Of a stretch of DNA of 64,000 nucleotides, positions 18,129 through 27,995 are shown one piece after another. How positions within the stretch are numbered: position 1 is the first letter of the stretch; each line of letters begins with the position of its first letter. This DNA is from Chitinophaga polysaccharea (GTDB lineage: Bacteria > Bacteroidota > Bacteroidia > Chitinophagales > Chitinophagaceae): contig NZ_CABFVU010000001.1 of the NCBI RefSeq assembly GCF_902150045.1, forward strand, positions 3,348,001 to 3,412,000, in the 5' to 3' direction. A model generated the notes under the pieces. It was not told where the DNA came from. It searched no databases and saw only the letters and a program-made list of their open reading frames with translations. Made by a program: the position numbers and the translations under genes.

Positions 18129-19088
18129 ATGAAAAAGATATTTTATTTAGTGCTCGCTGTTATCTCCGCTGTTACTGCAACGGCGCAGCAAAACTATCCT
18201 TCCCGCCTGACCGTGGCCAAAGACGGGAGCGGGGATTATACTACCATCCAGGAGGCGGTAGATGCAGTGCGGGCCTATTCTCCCGTGCCGCTTACCATTA
18301 CAGTTAAAAATGGAGTGTATCATGAAAAACTGGTCATTCCTTCCTGGGTAACAAACATTACATTTATCGGGGAAAGCCGCGACAGTACAATTATTACCAA
18401 TGATGATTATTCCGGTAAACAGGTGGGAGATAAGAAGCTGAGCACATTCAATTCCTACACCGTATGGGTGCAGGGCAATGATGTAAAAATGGAGAACCTC
18501 ACCATACGCAATACCGCAGGACGTATAGGCCAGGCCGTTGCATTACATGTGGATGGCAATCATTTCGTGATCCGTAACTGTAACCTGCTTGGTAACCAGG
18601 ATACACTGCTTACCGCTAATGATAACAGTTGTCAGTATTATGAAAATTGCCTCATTGCCGGTACCACCGATTTTATTTTTGGCCCGGCTACCGCGTTGTT
18701 CCGCCGTTGTACTATCAGGAGCCTTTCCGATTCCTATATTACCGCTGCATCTACCACGAAGGAACAGGCATACGGTTACGTGTTCCTGGAATGTAATCTT
18801 ACCGCTGCCCAGGAAGCACAGAAGGTATATCTCGGCAGGCCGTGGCGGGCATATGCACACACTGTATTTATCCGCTGCGAAATGGGAAAGCATATCCTGC
18901 CGGCAGGCTGGCATAACTGGGGTAAAACGGAAAACGAACAAACTGCTTTCTACGCGGAGTATGATAACAGGGGAGAAGGCGCAGCTGTTGCCGTAAGAGT
19001 GCCCTGGAGCAAACAACTCAGCGCTGCGGAAGCGGCTCAATATATAACTGCAAAAATATTCGGTGGTTGGGATCCCGCTGTTAAATAA
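18129..19088 (+). CDS. Pectin methylesterase (CE8)
   Basis: A 319-residue secreted enzyme that removes methyl esters from homogalacturonan, releasing methanol and free galacturonate carboxyls. The signal peptide ends TATAQ. The right-handed beta-helix carries the CE8 motifs: NCNLLGNQDTLL (catalytic Gln/Asp region), GTTDFIFGPATALF (nucleophilic Asp) and LGRPWRAYAHTVF (Arg/Trp of the active site). All catalytic motifs are intact. ATG 18129 is chosen over in-frame starts back to 18012 because those lie inside the preceding gene. The next gene is a polygalacturonase, which needs demethylated substrate, so the pair acts in sequence. Confidence 0.93.
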   Translation: MKKIFYLVLAVISAVTATAQQNYPSRLTVAKDGSGDYTTIQEAVDAVRAYSPVPLTITVKNGVYHEKLVIPSWVTNITFIGESRDSTIITNDDYSGKQVGDKKLSTFNSYTVWVQGNDVKMENLTIRNTAGRIGQAVALHVDGNHFVIRNCNLLGNQDTLLTANDNSCQYYENCLIAGTTDFIFGPATALFRRCTIRSLSDSYITAASTTKEQAYGYVFLECNLTAAQEAQKVYLGRPWRAYAHTVFIRCEMGKHILPAGWHNWGKTENEQTAFYAEYDNRGEGAAVAVRVPWSKQLSAAEAAQYITAKIFGGWDPAVK

Positions 19089-19099
19089 AAATAACTGGT

Positions 19100-20578
19100 A
19101 TGAATATACGAAATACAAGCATTTTATTTACCGCCTGCCTGGGAATAACGGTACAGTCGTTTGCACAGTATTCCTGGAAGCAGCTGCCCCGGATAGCGTC
19201 GCCTGTTTTTAAGAAAGATACATTCAGCATCATCTCTTACGGCGCTATAGCTGATGGGATTACACTGAATACGGCGGCCATTAATAAGGCAATAGCCACC
19301 TGCAGCATGAAAGGCGGCGGCGTAGTGCTGGTGCCGGAAGGCCTGTGGCTCACCGGGCCCGTGGAAATGAAAAGTAATGTGAACCTGCATCTGAAAAGCG
19401 GCGCCACGCTCTTGTTTACACCTGATAAAAACCAATACCCGCTGGTGGAAGGTTCGTATGAAGGCCGCTCCGCTGCCCGTAATCAATCGCCGGTGAGCGG
19501 AAGCGGCCTGCATGATATTGCCATTACAGGTAAAGGGATCATAGATGGCAACGGTGATGTATGGAGGGCGGTAGGCAAGGGGCAAATGACGGAAAGCGAA
19601 TGGAAGAAGAAAATAGCCTCCGGAGGCGTGTTGGGGAAGAATGGTAATGAATGGTATCCGAGTGAGCAGTATAAAAAAGCAAAGGAAGAAGGTATGAGTA
19701 TGCTGTTGGTACCCGGTAAACCACTGGCAGATTTTGCCGTGATGAAAGATTTTCTACGCCCAAACCTGGTAGCGCTCACCAACTGTGAAAGAGTGTTGCT
19801 GGAAGGGATCACCTTCCAGAATTCCGCCGCCTGGTGCCTGCATCCCTCGCTTTGTGAAGATCTCACCCTACGTAACCTGCTGGTGAAGAACCCATCGTAC
19901 GCCCAGAACGGCGATGGGGCTGATATTGAGTCCTGCCGCAACTTCCTGGTGGAAGGCTGCATATTTGATGTAGGCGATGATGCGATTTGTATCAAATCCG
20001 GTAAAGATGAAGAAGGGCGCAAACGCGGCAAGCCAACAGAGAATGGCATAGTGCGTAACAGTACTGTATATAAAGCGCATGGAGGTTTTGTAATCGGCAG
20101 TGAAATGAGCGGCGGCGCCAGGAATATTTTTGTATATAACTGCACTTTCATAGGCACAGACAAGGGGTTACGCTTTAAATCCACCCGTGGCCGCGGAGGT
20201 GTGGTAGAGAAGATCTTTGCAAAAAATATATTCATGAAGGATATCGTGGAAGAAGCGGTGTTTTTTGATCTTTATTACTTTGTAAAATTTGCTACCGACA
20301 GCAAGCGGGATGAGCGGCCACAGGTGAATGAAGGTACACCCGTATTCAGGGATATGGAGTTTGATAATATTATTTGTAATGGGGCGAAGAAAGCCATTTT
20401 TATCCGCGGGCTGCCGGAGATGCCGGTAAAAAATATCCGCATTACCAACAGTGTTTTTAAAACGGTGATCGGAAAAGAATTAACCGATGCAGATAATATT
20501 GTGCTCGATAACGTACGGCTTACCACGCAGCAGCCACGCGATACTTCTTTTGCTGTATTACAGGAGGTTTCCAGATAG
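19100..20578 (+). CDS. Polygalacturonase-like glycoside hydrolase (GH28)
   Basis: This 492-residue exported enzyme has a signal peptide to SFAQ, a Pectate_lyase_3-like N-terminal block (DTFSIISYGAIADGITLNTA), then a parallel beta helix. The GH28 catalytic motifs are visible: DVGDDAICIKSGKDEEG (the catalytic Asp pair), AHGGFVIGSEMSGG (His region) and KGLRFKSTRGRGG (substrate-binding Arg/Lys). It should cleave galacturonan or rhamnogalacturonan backbones; exo versus endo action cannot be told. It follows pectinesterase by 11 bases in the same operon. Its stop lies two bases from the convergent acetylesterase's end. Confidence 0.9.
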   Translation: MNIRNTSILFTACLGITVQSFAQYSWKQLPRIASPVFKKDTFSIISYGAIADGITLNTAAINKAIATCSMKGGGVVLVPEGLWLTGPVEMKSNVNLHLKSGATLLFTPDKNQYPLVEGSYEGRSAARNQSPVSGSGLHDIAITGKGIIDGNGDVWRAVGKGQMTESEWKKKIASGGVLGKNGNEWYPSEQYKKAKEEGMSMLLVPGKPLADFAVMKDFLRPNLVALTNCERVLLEGITFQNSAAWCLHPSLCEDLTLRNLLVKNPSYAQNGDGADIESCRNFLVEGCIFDVGDDAICIKSGKDEEGRKRGKPTENGIVRNSTVYKAHGGFVIGSEMSGGARNIFVYNCTFIGTDKGLRFKSTRGRGGVVEKIFAKNIFMKDIVEEAVFFDLYYFVKFATDSKRDERPQVNEGTPVFRDMEFDNIICNGAKKAIFIRGLPEMPVKNIRITNSVFKTVIGKELTDADNIVLDNVRLTTQQPRDTSFAVLQEVSR

Positions 20579-20579
20579 G

Positions 20580-22490
20580 TTATTTGTCTGTTCTGAAAGG
20601 AGACGCCGGTAATTGTTCCTTATTACACAGATTGGGATTTACCGGGTTATCTGACCAGGCATAACGGATATACACAGGGGCTGCAATTTCATTGCTCCAT
20701 ACTATCACTTTATTCCCTTCTATTTTTGCATTTGCCCGCACAAATTTTTTACCGGCGCCCGCAATTTCAAACGTAGCGGGCGCTTCTCCATCTTTTGTGA
20801 TGAGGCCATCACCTGTATGTGTAAAGCTGACAATAATTTTGTCTCCGTCAATAACAGCCGATTGATAAAGAGGGCCGCTGTAGGTAATATCTTCCCTATA
20901 AGCCGTTTTCATCGCTGCGAGCGCCAATCGCTCACCCACATCTTTTTTATTATCAGGATGAATATCGTTCCACTCACCAAGATCAATAGCCACTGCCATG
21001 GCCGTATTTGGAACCGATAATGCCTTCAGCTGCGATTCCCGCAGCATAGCCCAGTCGCTCTCCACAGGCAGGTAATTGTAATCCTGGAAACCAGGTAACT
21101 GCACATAGAGAAAGGGAAGGGTGCCCTGGCCCCATTTCAGTCTCCAGTCACTGATCAGTGCTGGCAGTAGTTTTTCATATTGTTTAGCCTGGCCGGTATT
21201 CGCTTCGCCCTGGTACCAGCAGAATCCTTTGATGGTATAATTGATCTCCGGGGCTATCATGGCGTTGTACAGAGCTGCCGGCTGATACTGGAGAGTGATC
21301 CGTTTTACAGGCGTTGTAACGGGATTAAAAACGGCGCCTACTTTATATTGCCAGCTGCCTTTCAGGTCAATGGTATCGCTGCCTGCGAATATGCAGTATG
21401 GCTTATCTGCTACAAAGCCGCCTTTACCGGCAGTGTTGGTAACACGTATTACAAACAGGTTCTTACCTGCTTTCAGTACACCCGGCGCTATATTGTACCT
21501 GCGTTGGGGATACTGGTAGCTGGTAGTACCCGCCTTTTTGCCGTTGATATATAGCTCATCTGCATCTACGATCCTTCCCAGGAAAACCCTGGCTGCTTTT
21601 CCGGTCATGGAAGCCGGTATCTCTATTTCCCGGCGGTACCACACAACACCATTCAGGTCCCGGATGCCCTGGTCTTCCCAGTAGCCCGGAATGTTGATAT
21701 TACGCCAGCCTTTCGGCGCATAGGCTATATCATACCATGCGGGCGAAACAGCCAGTCCTGCATCTGCCGGCTGTGGCGCAGTTGCTGCCTGCCTGCTAAA
21801 GCTATTGATATAGGCGGTGTCTTTATTTTTTTCGATGACTGCTGTTTGCGCAGGGAATTCTTTTAGTCCTTCGCTGCTGATCCATGCTTCTATAGGTGTG
21901 CCTCCCACGCTGGCATTAATAATGCCAACAGGGATCCTGTATTTTTCATGGATCTTTTTTGCAAAGAAATATGCTACGGCAGAAAAGGGCCTTACTTCTT
22001 CTCTCACCGCAGGCACCCAGCGCCCGGCAGGTAAGTCCTGTTGGGGACCCTGAAGGTCAGTAAGCGTGGGCACCAGGAACTGCCTGATCTGCGGGTAATC
22101 TGCTGTGGCAATATCATTGGCATAGGTTACATCATGGACGTTCATCTGGTGAACCATGTTCGACTGGCCGCTGCAAAGCCATACATCTCCAAACAGCACA
22201 TCATGCAGGGTGATCTTATTGCTTGCTTTAATATTTATGTTGTACGGGCCGCCTGCTTTGGTAGGAGGCAGCTGTACTACCCAACTGCCACCAGTGCCGG
22301 CAGTTGTTTTATATACTTTGCCTTTGAAGCGGATCTCTATCTTTTCATTGGCTGATGCCCATCCCCAGAGCTTTACTTTTTCATCTCTCTGGAGGATCAT
22401 ACTGTCGCGCACAAGCGCAGGCAGCTTTACCTGGGCAGTTCCGGCATATACAGAAAAAAGGAATAACGGGAGGATAATAAGTTGCTTCAT
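20580..22490 (-). CDS. Sialate-O-acetylesterase-type SGNH carbohydrate esterase
   Basis: A 636-residue exported esterase. The signal peptide (to GTAQ) is followed by an N-terminal beta domain (VKLPALVRDSMILQRDEKVK), then the SGNH/GDSL core with nucleophile motif VWLCSGQSNM near residue 105. A jelly-roll insertion (~250-380; WYRREIEIPASMTGKAARVF) interrupts the core. The second half carries CWYQGEANTG and WNDIHPDNKKDVG, the Asp/His of the triad. Such enzymes remove acetyl groups from sugars; next to GH115/GH67 the likely substrate is acetylated xylan or pectin rather than sialic acid. It is the last gene of the LacI-regulated minus-strand operon. Confidence 0.88.
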   Translation of the reverse strand: MKQLIILPLFLFSVYAGTAQVKLPALVRDSMILQRDEKVKLWGWASANEKIEIRFKGKVYKTTAGTGGSWVVQLPPTKAGGPYNINIKASNKITLHDVLFGDVWLCSGQSNMVHQMNVHDVTYANDIATADYPQIRQFLVPTLTDLQGPQQDLPAGRWVPAVREEVRPFSAVAYFFAKKIHEKYRIPVGIINASVGGTPIEAWISSEGLKEFPAQTAVIEKNKDTAYINSFSRQAATAPQPADAGLAVSPAWYDIAYAPKGWRNINIPGYWEDQGIRDLNGVVWYRREIEIPASMTGKAARVFLGRIVDADELYINGKKAGTTSYQYPQRRYNIAPGVLKAGKNLFVIRVTNTAGKGGFVADKPYCIFAGSDTIDLKGSWQYKVGAVFNPVTTPVKRITLQYQPAALYNAMIAPEINYTIKGFCWYQGEANTGQAKQYEKLLPALISDWRLKWGQGTLPFLYVQLPGFQDYNYLPVESDWAMLRESQLKALSVPNTAMAVAIDLGEWNDIHPDNKKDVGERLALAAMKTAYREDITYSGPLYQSAVIDGDKIIVSFTHTGDGLITKDGEAPATFEIAGAGKKFVRANAKIEGNKVIVWSNEIAAPVYIRYAWSDNPVNPNLCNKEQLPASPFRTDK

Positions 22491-22514
22491 AACGGGGATA
22501 TTTACAGACGGAAT

Positions 22515-25001
22515 CTACCGGTTAAGTATAGTTTCAGGTGGACCAAGATAGGTTTTTCTTATGTTACCAAAATCCAATACCAGTTTTTGTAAAACCACGC
22601 CGCTGTCTACCATCCAATACTTCAGTGTATGTTTGCCCGGCGCCAGTAACTGGTGCTTACTGGATTTGATAATGATGTTCTCTGCTACCCATTTGTCCCA
22701 GTTGCCTTCTTTGTTAATGCTGATGATCTGCGGCACTTCATCATCGATGGAAACTGCATACTGCAAACCATTTTCACTGTTATGGAAATTCAATGTGGGA
22801 GAGCAGTATGCGTTGATGCTAACATCGCCTTTACTATAGGTATAGAAATCATATTCCACACGGGGCGCATTGCCTACGGGCTGCTGTGCTGCTGCAGTCA
22901 CAGGAAAGGTGGTGATGGCAGACCCGGTTCTTCCATGACCGGGAAGCACTTTCCAGCTAATACCGTTTGAGTGGACGGCTCTCGTGAAATGGGCAGCGGC
23001 AATAGATACTCCTTTTTCCGCGGCTTCATAAAAAATATTACCGGTAATGCCGGCAGGAATATTTGCACGCTTAAGATCCCGTGCCTCCTGTGTTTTTCTT
23101 TCGGTAACTACATGCGGCGGCAGGTATTGCACTTCCGGCATTTTTTGTTGAAGTGGTTGCTGCCAGTAAGTGTAGCCAATATGCGCCTGATCCATCATGT
23201 GGTTCCATTTACCATTATTCAACTGGTGATAGGCTATGGTGATCAGAGAATCTTCAAGATAAAAGCGTTTTACATTATCCGCATAGGCATTGGTTTCCGG
23301 CCATTTGTTTTTATACGCTTCCCTGTTCAGAGCCACGTTATAGTACATTGCATTCAGGTTGGCAGATGCCTTCACGGGATGTAATACCAGCTGGAAGTAG
23401 GCGCTGTGGTAAGCCGCTGGTAATTGCCTGTTGATGGTTTCAGCTTTTTTTAGCAGGTTGTTGTAATCATTAACAACGGTAGCCCATTCGTCAGGAAGAC
23501 TATAAGTATTGGCATCCAGCAGTTCAGGTTTTCTTCTTGCATTGAAGGTTGTATAGGCAGTAATAATGGCTGCAATGTCTTTGGCATATTTATTACCAAA
23601 CTGGTCAGCGGCCCATTTTTCCGTATATCGCTGAAGGTCGCCGGGGCCGGTATTTTCCGGGTTCCATGCGTAATCGAGGAAGAAGGAGATGGGGAATTCC
23701 ATCGGTTTAATATCACCTGCATTCACGATCCATATTTCCCTCGCGTTATATGCCCAGGCAAGATGCATTTGCTCCCATACCCTGGCAATGGAATTGGTGT
23801 TGATCCATTTATAGTTCCTTGGCCCACCTACATAATCAAAATGATAATAAATGCCAGAACCACCTTTGCGTTTGTTTTCACCGGGGCGTGGTAGTCTCCG
23901 GATGTTGCCCCAGTTGTCGTCACAAAGCAGCAGGGTTACATCATCAGGCACGCGCATTCCTTTGTCGTAATAGTCCTGTACTTCTTTGTACAAAGCCCAT
24001 AGCTGCGGTGTTCCGCTGGCGGGTTTACCGGTTATCTCCGTAATGATCTGTCTTTGATCAGCAACAATCCTTTCCAGCAGTGTAGTGGCTGTTTTTTCCG
24101 ACATAGGCTCATCGCCATCGCCCCGCATGCCTATGGTTATAATTTTTTCATTGACCGCTCTCTGCACGCCGTTGCGCCAGAATGCTTTCAGCCGGGTGCT
24201 GTTACTGTCGTAGTTCCACTGTCCGGTTCCATATCTTCTCCATTCGTCGTGCGCTCTCATCATCGGTTCATGATGCGAGGTGCCTATTACAATGCCGTAT
24301 TTTTCTGCAGTGGTTATATTCAGCGGGTCATCGTCATAAAACGCATTGCCCCACATCGCGGGCCAGATATAATTGCCTTTCAGCCGGAGGATTAGTTCAA
24401 ATACCTTTTCGTAGAAGCGGTGATTAAAGCCACCGAATTTTTCCCTGCTCCAGTTGGCCAGCGCCGGCGCTTCATCATTGATGAAGATGCCGCGGTACTT
24501 TATTTTGGGGGCATCGGTGATGGATATATTCTTTTTAATAGAGACGGATGTTTTCTTTTTCACGGGTACATCCGCCCACCAGTACCATGGCGATACACCC
24601 AGTTGCCTTGATAATTCAAATACGCCGTAGGCCGTTCCTCTTTTGTCGCTGCCCGTAATGATAAGCTGGTTGCCGGTACTTTGGATCAGGTAGGCTTCCC
24701 ATTTGTTTTTTATTTTTCCGGGAGATGTAACGGGTAGTGATGTTCCCGGTGATCCGATAATGATAGCAGGTGTTGCAGGAATGGAAGATACAACAGGCAG
24801 TTTCATACCGGTAACCATTTCTATATCCTGTTGTAGCCAGCTAGCGGATTGCAGCACCAGCGGATCATCAGCCGGGTCAACGCAAATAACTGCACCGGCC
24901 AGGGAAAATGATGCGTCAGACAACCGGTCGGTAATGATCGATTGTGCATAGCAACAAGTTGCCAGCATGCATGCTATGAGAGAGGATATGCTCCGTTTCA
25001 T
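22515..25001 (-). CDS. GH115 xylan alpha-1,2-glucuronidase
   Basis: An 828-residue exported enzyme. The signal peptide ends CCYAQ; an N-terminal alpha/beta domain has IIITGSDKRGTAYGVFELSR. The catalytic TIM barrel includes KYRGIFINDEAPALANW, LKGNYIWPAMWGNAFYDDDP, GTSHHEPMMRAHDEWRR and LLCDDNWGNIRRLPRP. The C-terminal beta domain ends LVLDFGNIRKTYLGPP. GH115 enzymes cut (4-O-methyl)glucuronic acid from internal as well as terminal xylose units, complementing the GH67 enzyme upstream. It begins 13 bases after the SDR gene and ends 24 bases before the acetylesterase. Confidence 0.93.
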   Translation of the reverse strand: MKRSISSLIACMLATCCYAQSIITDRLSDASFSLAGAVICVDPADDPLVLQSASWLQQDIEMVTGMKLPVVSSIPATPAIIIGSPGTSLPVTSPGKIKNKWEAYLIQSTGNQLIITGSDKRGTAYGVFELSRQLGVSPWYWWADVPVKKKTSVSIKKNISITDAPKIKYRGIFINDEAPALANWSREKFGGFNHRFYEKVFELILRLKGNYIWPAMWGNAFYDDDPLNITTAEKYGIVIGTSHHEPMMRAHDEWRRYGTGQWNYDSNSTRLKAFWRNGVQRAVNEKIITIGMRGDGDEPMSEKTATTLLERIVADQRQIITEITGKPASGTPQLWALYKEVQDYYDKGMRVPDDVTLLLCDDNWGNIRRLPRPGENKRKGGSGIYYHFDYVGGPRNYKWINTNSIARVWEQMHLAWAYNAREIWIVNAGDIKPMEFPISFFLDYAWNPENTGPGDLQRYTEKWAADQFGNKYAKDIAAIITAYTTFNARRKPELLDANTYSLPDEWATVVNDYNNLLKKAETINRQLPAAYHSAYFQLVLHPVKASANLNAMYYNVALNREAYKNKWPETNAYADNVKRFYLEDSLITIAYHQLNNGKWNHMMDQAHIGYTYWQQPLQQKMPEVQYLPPHVVTERKTQEARDLKRANIPAGITGNIFYEAAEKGVSIAAAHFTRAVHSNGISWKVLPGHGRTGSAITTFPVTAAAQQPVGNAPRVEYDFYTYSKGDVSINAYCSPTLNFHNSENGLQYAVSIDDEVPQIISINKEGNWDKWVAENIIIKSSKHQLLAPGKHTLKYWMVDSGVVLQKLVLDFGNIRKTYLGPPETILNR

Positions 25002-25014
25002 AAACTACCCGTTG

Positions 25015-25764
25015 TTAAAAACCAATACTGTTCCCGCCATCTACCGGCAGTATTACGCCTGTAATAAATTTTGCGGCATCACTGGCCAGGAAATAAGCAG
25101 CTTCACCTATATCGGCGGGTTGACCCATAGTGCCCATCGGGGTTCTGGCAAATACTTTTGCTTTTCTTTCCGGGTCGCTGTCCAGTGCTTTTGCCGTCAT
25201 GTCTGAATAAATAAAACCGGGTGCAATGGCATTTACCCGTATGCCTTTGGGAGAAAGCTCAACGGCCATTGCCCGGGTCATACCGTCAATTGCTGTTTTA
25301 CTGGCAGAATAGGCAATCACTTTTGGAATGCCATATTGAGCTGCCATAGAGCTGATGTTAATGATGCAGCCGTTTTGCTGCAGCAGCATATGCTTTACCA
25401 CTTCCCGGCTCATTGAAAAAACGGCGCTGAGATTGGTAAGGATCACCTGCTGAAATTCTTCGTCTGTAACATCGGTGAAATCTTTTTTCATATTGGTGCC
25501 AGCATTGTTCACCAGTATATCGATGGGGCCGTGGCGATCAATTACTGTTTGAACAAAGCCGGGAATGGCAGCGAGATCGGTGACATCGCATGGGATGGCA
25601 TGACACAGTTCTCCCAGTTGTTGTTGGGCTGTATCCAGCCGTTCCTGGTTTCTTCCGGCAATAACTACCCGGATACCCTGTTGTACAAATTTCCCGGCAA
25701 TGGCCAGCCCGATTCCCGAGCCTCCGCCCGTTACAATAGCTAATTTTCTTTTTGTCGCAGTCAT
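25015..25764 (-). CDS. SDR-family oxidoreductase, probable uronate/aldonate dehydrogenase
   Basis: A 249-residue classical short-chain dehydrogenase. The Rossmann motif is VTGGGSGIG (~11-19), the structural motif NNAGTN, the catalytic Ser in INISSMAAQYG, YSASK (Tyr/Lys) and a C-terminal PVDGGNSIGF. NAD(P) binding is clear; specificity is not readable. It sits between the GH67 and GH115 alpha-glucuronidase genes in the operon opposite mannonate dehydratase, so a fructuronate-to-mannonate reductase or a KduD-like 2-keto-3-deoxygluconate dehydrogenase are the leading options. The first would supply the substrate of the divergently encoded UxuA. That link is inference. Confidence 0.88.
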   Translation of the reverse strand: MTATKRKLAIVTGGGSGIGLAIAGKFVQQGIRVVIAGRNQERLDTAQQQLGELCHAIPCDVTDLAAIPGFVQTVIDRHGPIDILVNNAGTNMKKDFTDVTDEEFQQVILTNLSAVFSMSREVVKHMLLQQNGCIINISSMAAQYGIPKVIAYSASKTAIDGMTRAMAVELSPKGIRVNAIAPGFIYSDMTAKALDSDPERKAKVFARTPMGTMGQPADIGEAAYFLASDAAKFITGVILPVDGGNSIGF

Positions 25765-25792
25765 CTTCCTTCGTCAGTTTAATATACGGTAG

Positions 25793-27943
25793 CTAAATTC
25801 CCGGAGCAAACGGGAACCGCAGCTGTTTATAATATTCAAGTGTTTTATCTGGCTGTTCATATTGTGGAGGGATGGGCATTTTGCTGATGGTCTGAAAATA
25901 CAGCACACAGGCATTCCTCCACCAGATAGCTTCTTCATGTTGTATTTTCAGCAGCATGCTTACCTGTTCAAATCGTTGTTTGTCTATGTACGGCTGCAGT
26001 GTTTTCCATGTATCCTGCATTTTGCCTGCCCGTTCAGCGCCTTTGTAGTATTGATAGCAGAGCTCTTCCCATAAAGTGCGCCTGCTTTTTACCGTAAAAC
26101 TCCACGATACATGATGAAACCACAACAGGTATTTTTCGTCGCAGGTGCTGCTGTCTTCCCATTGTTTTCGTGCACCCGGAAAGTATTGGGCCAGGGCGTT
26201 ACTGCCTGTTATAGTACGGTTAAATCCTATACCAAGGCTATCTGCTTTATGATAATAGACAGGGTTCCATTCCGGGCGGCGCTGGTCGTCTACCCAGGGT
26301 GCGGGCCCGTAGTGGTGGCTGGTACCCATGATGTGATGCAGACCAATGGGATTGGAATATTGTACAATGATGTCGCGGCTTTCCAGCATTAAGGCAGTTG
26401 CCGCTTTCAGAAAGTCCGTATTATCTGAAAAGGTCATGCGCAGCCATTCATCTGCAAGCTGTCCACTGCTAAGGGTATGGTCCCATGCCAGGCGTCCCAG
26501 GGCATACCAGTTGGCTTGTGCAAACGGGTGGCCGCACCAGTTAATGTCATTACCAATATTGGCTACCCCGGCCATGCCGCTGAGGGAATGTTTTTCCAGG
26601 CTGCCATCTATCACTTTGGCTACGGTGCTGCCTTTCCCTTTGCTGTAGGTATCGCTGTTGAGGGTTTCTTTGAATAGGGGTGCAAGGAAAACAAGGCTTG
26701 TTCCCTGCCCAAGGTATTCCTGTGTTACCTGGAACTCCATCATCAGCGGTGTTTTGGGCATGGCGCCAAACAGCGGATGAAAAGGTTCCCGGGGCATAAA
26801 GTCGATAGCCCCGTTCTTTACCTGTACCATTACATTAGGTCTGAACTGCCCATCGAGCGGAGCAAAGTCGTCATAAGCCTGCTTATGCCGGTCTGCAGGG
26901 TTGTCATGGCTGTACACAAATGCGCGCCATATTACGATGCCTTTAAATGGGGCAATGGCATCTGCCAGCATATTGGCGCCATCCGCATGGGTGCGTTTAT
27001 AATCCTGCGGACCGGGTTGTCCTTCACTGTTGGCCTTTACGAGGAATCCGCCGAAGTCGGGGATACGGGTATATATTTCCTTTACTTTTCCCTTCCACCA
27101 TTGTAGTACATTTTTATCCAGCGGGTCTGCTGTTTTTAAGCCTCCTATTTCAATAGGAGCGCTGAACCTGGCGGTGAGATATATTTTGATACCGTAAGGT
27201 CTGAATACATCCGCCAGGGCTTTTACTTTTTCGAGATAGGCAGGAGTGAGGAAAAGGGCGTTGGCGTTTACGTTGGTGATCACCACGCCATTGATGCCAA
27301 TGGATGCATTGGCCCTCGCATAATCGATATAACGCTGATCAATATACGTAGGAAGCGTATGCCAGTTCCAGACAGAGAACCCTGCGTAGCCTCTTTCCAC
27401 CGTTCTGTCGGCATTGTCCCAATGATTGAGCATGCGTAAACGGATCTTTGGTGCAGAGATGATATGCAGCTGCCGGATGGGTTGGGAGGTTTGCAGGAGA
27501 CGCAGGAAATGAAAAGCGCCATAAAGCACGCCTTGTTCGGTATTGCCGCTGATGAGCGTACAGGCTTTACCGTTAATTGTTTTCGAAACGATAACGAATC
27601 CTTCTTCGCCGGCATCTTTCAGCAGTGCTGTTATATCTGCCTGGCCGATCAATGAGGAGGAGCGGGGAGTGCCTGCAATGATGGCGCCGTTACAGGGGAT
27701 AGCGGTATTGGTATCTATTTTAGTTTGAAGTAAGCCCGACAGGCCTGCAAACAATTCTTCGTTTACAATTTTCATCGTTGCAGAGGAGTTGCCTGCAATA
27801 ATGGTAGTAATATTTTCCCGGTAAGATGTGAGTAGTGTTTTATTGCTGACCGGTTTATATCTCAGCCAGAGATCATACCCGTTTTCTCCTTTTGTTATAA
27901 AGAAGCAGCATAAGTATAAAATCAATAACGTGGTCTTTTTCAT
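25793..27943 (-). CDS. GH67 alpha-glucuronidase
   Basis: A 716-residue enzyme that removes 4-O-methylglucuronate from the non-reducing end of xylo-oligosaccharides. The signal peptide is MKKTTLLILYLCCFFITKG. An N-terminal alpha/beta domain holds LISGNTEQGVLYGAFHFLRL. The (beta/alpha)8 core has KANSEGQPGPQDYKRTHADG (proposed acid Glu), AIDFMPREPFHPLFG (Asp) and MMEFQVTQEYLGQG (Glu), matching the known catalytic carboxylates. The helical C-terminal domain includes GLHHIMGTSHHYGPAPW and LLWFHHVSW. The open frame continues to 27988 but ATG 27943 starts the signal peptide. A LacI-type site lies 18 bases upstream of this start. Confidence 0.94.
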   Translation of the reverse strand: MKKTTLLILYLCCFFITKGENGYDLWLRYKPVSNKTLLTSYRENITTIIAGNSSATMKIVNEELFAGLSGLLQTKIDTNTAIPCNGAIIAGTPRSSSLIGQADITALLKDAGEEGFVIVSKTINGKACTLISGNTEQGVLYGAFHFLRLLQTSQPIRQLHIISAPKIRLRMLNHWDNADRTVERGYAGFSVWNWHTLPTYIDQRYIDYARANASIGINGVVITNVNANALFLTPAYLEKVKALADVFRPYGIKIYLTARFSAPIEIGGLKTADPLDKNVLQWWKGKVKEIYTRIPDFGGFLVKANSEGQPGPQDYKRTHADGANMLADAIAPFKGIVIWRAFVYSHDNPADRHKQAYDDFAPLDGQFRPNVMVQVKNGAIDFMPREPFHPLFGAMPKTPLMMEFQVTQEYLGQGTSLVFLAPLFKETLNSDTYSKGKGSTVAKVIDGSLEKHSLSGMAGVANIGNDINWCGHPFAQANWYALGRLAWDHTLSSGQLADEWLRMTFSDNTDFLKAATALMLESRDIIVQYSNPIGLHHIMGTSHHYGPAPWVDDQRRPEWNPVYYHKADSLGIGFNRTITGSNALAQYFPGARKQWEDSSTCDEKYLLWFHHVSWSFTVKSRRTLWEELCYQYYKGAERAGKMQDTWKTLQPYIDKQRFEQVSMLLKIQHEEAIWWRNACVLYFQTISKMPIPPQYEQPDKTLEYYKQLRFPFAPGI

Positions 27944-27960
27944 GTGTTTTATGCACTTTT

Positions 27961-27980
27961 TGCGCAATCGGTTGCGTAAA
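27961..27980. promoter_or_regulatory. Candidate LacI-family operator upstream of GH67
   Basis: GCAATCGGTTGCGTAA (27964-27979) is a near-palindrome centred on CG, of the form bound by LacI-family repressors. It lies directly before the GH67 start codon (27943) and after the lacI stop. A 15-of-16 identical copy occurs upstream of the lacI gene. Confidence 0.6.
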
Positions 27981-27995
27981 TATCTCAAAAAAAAC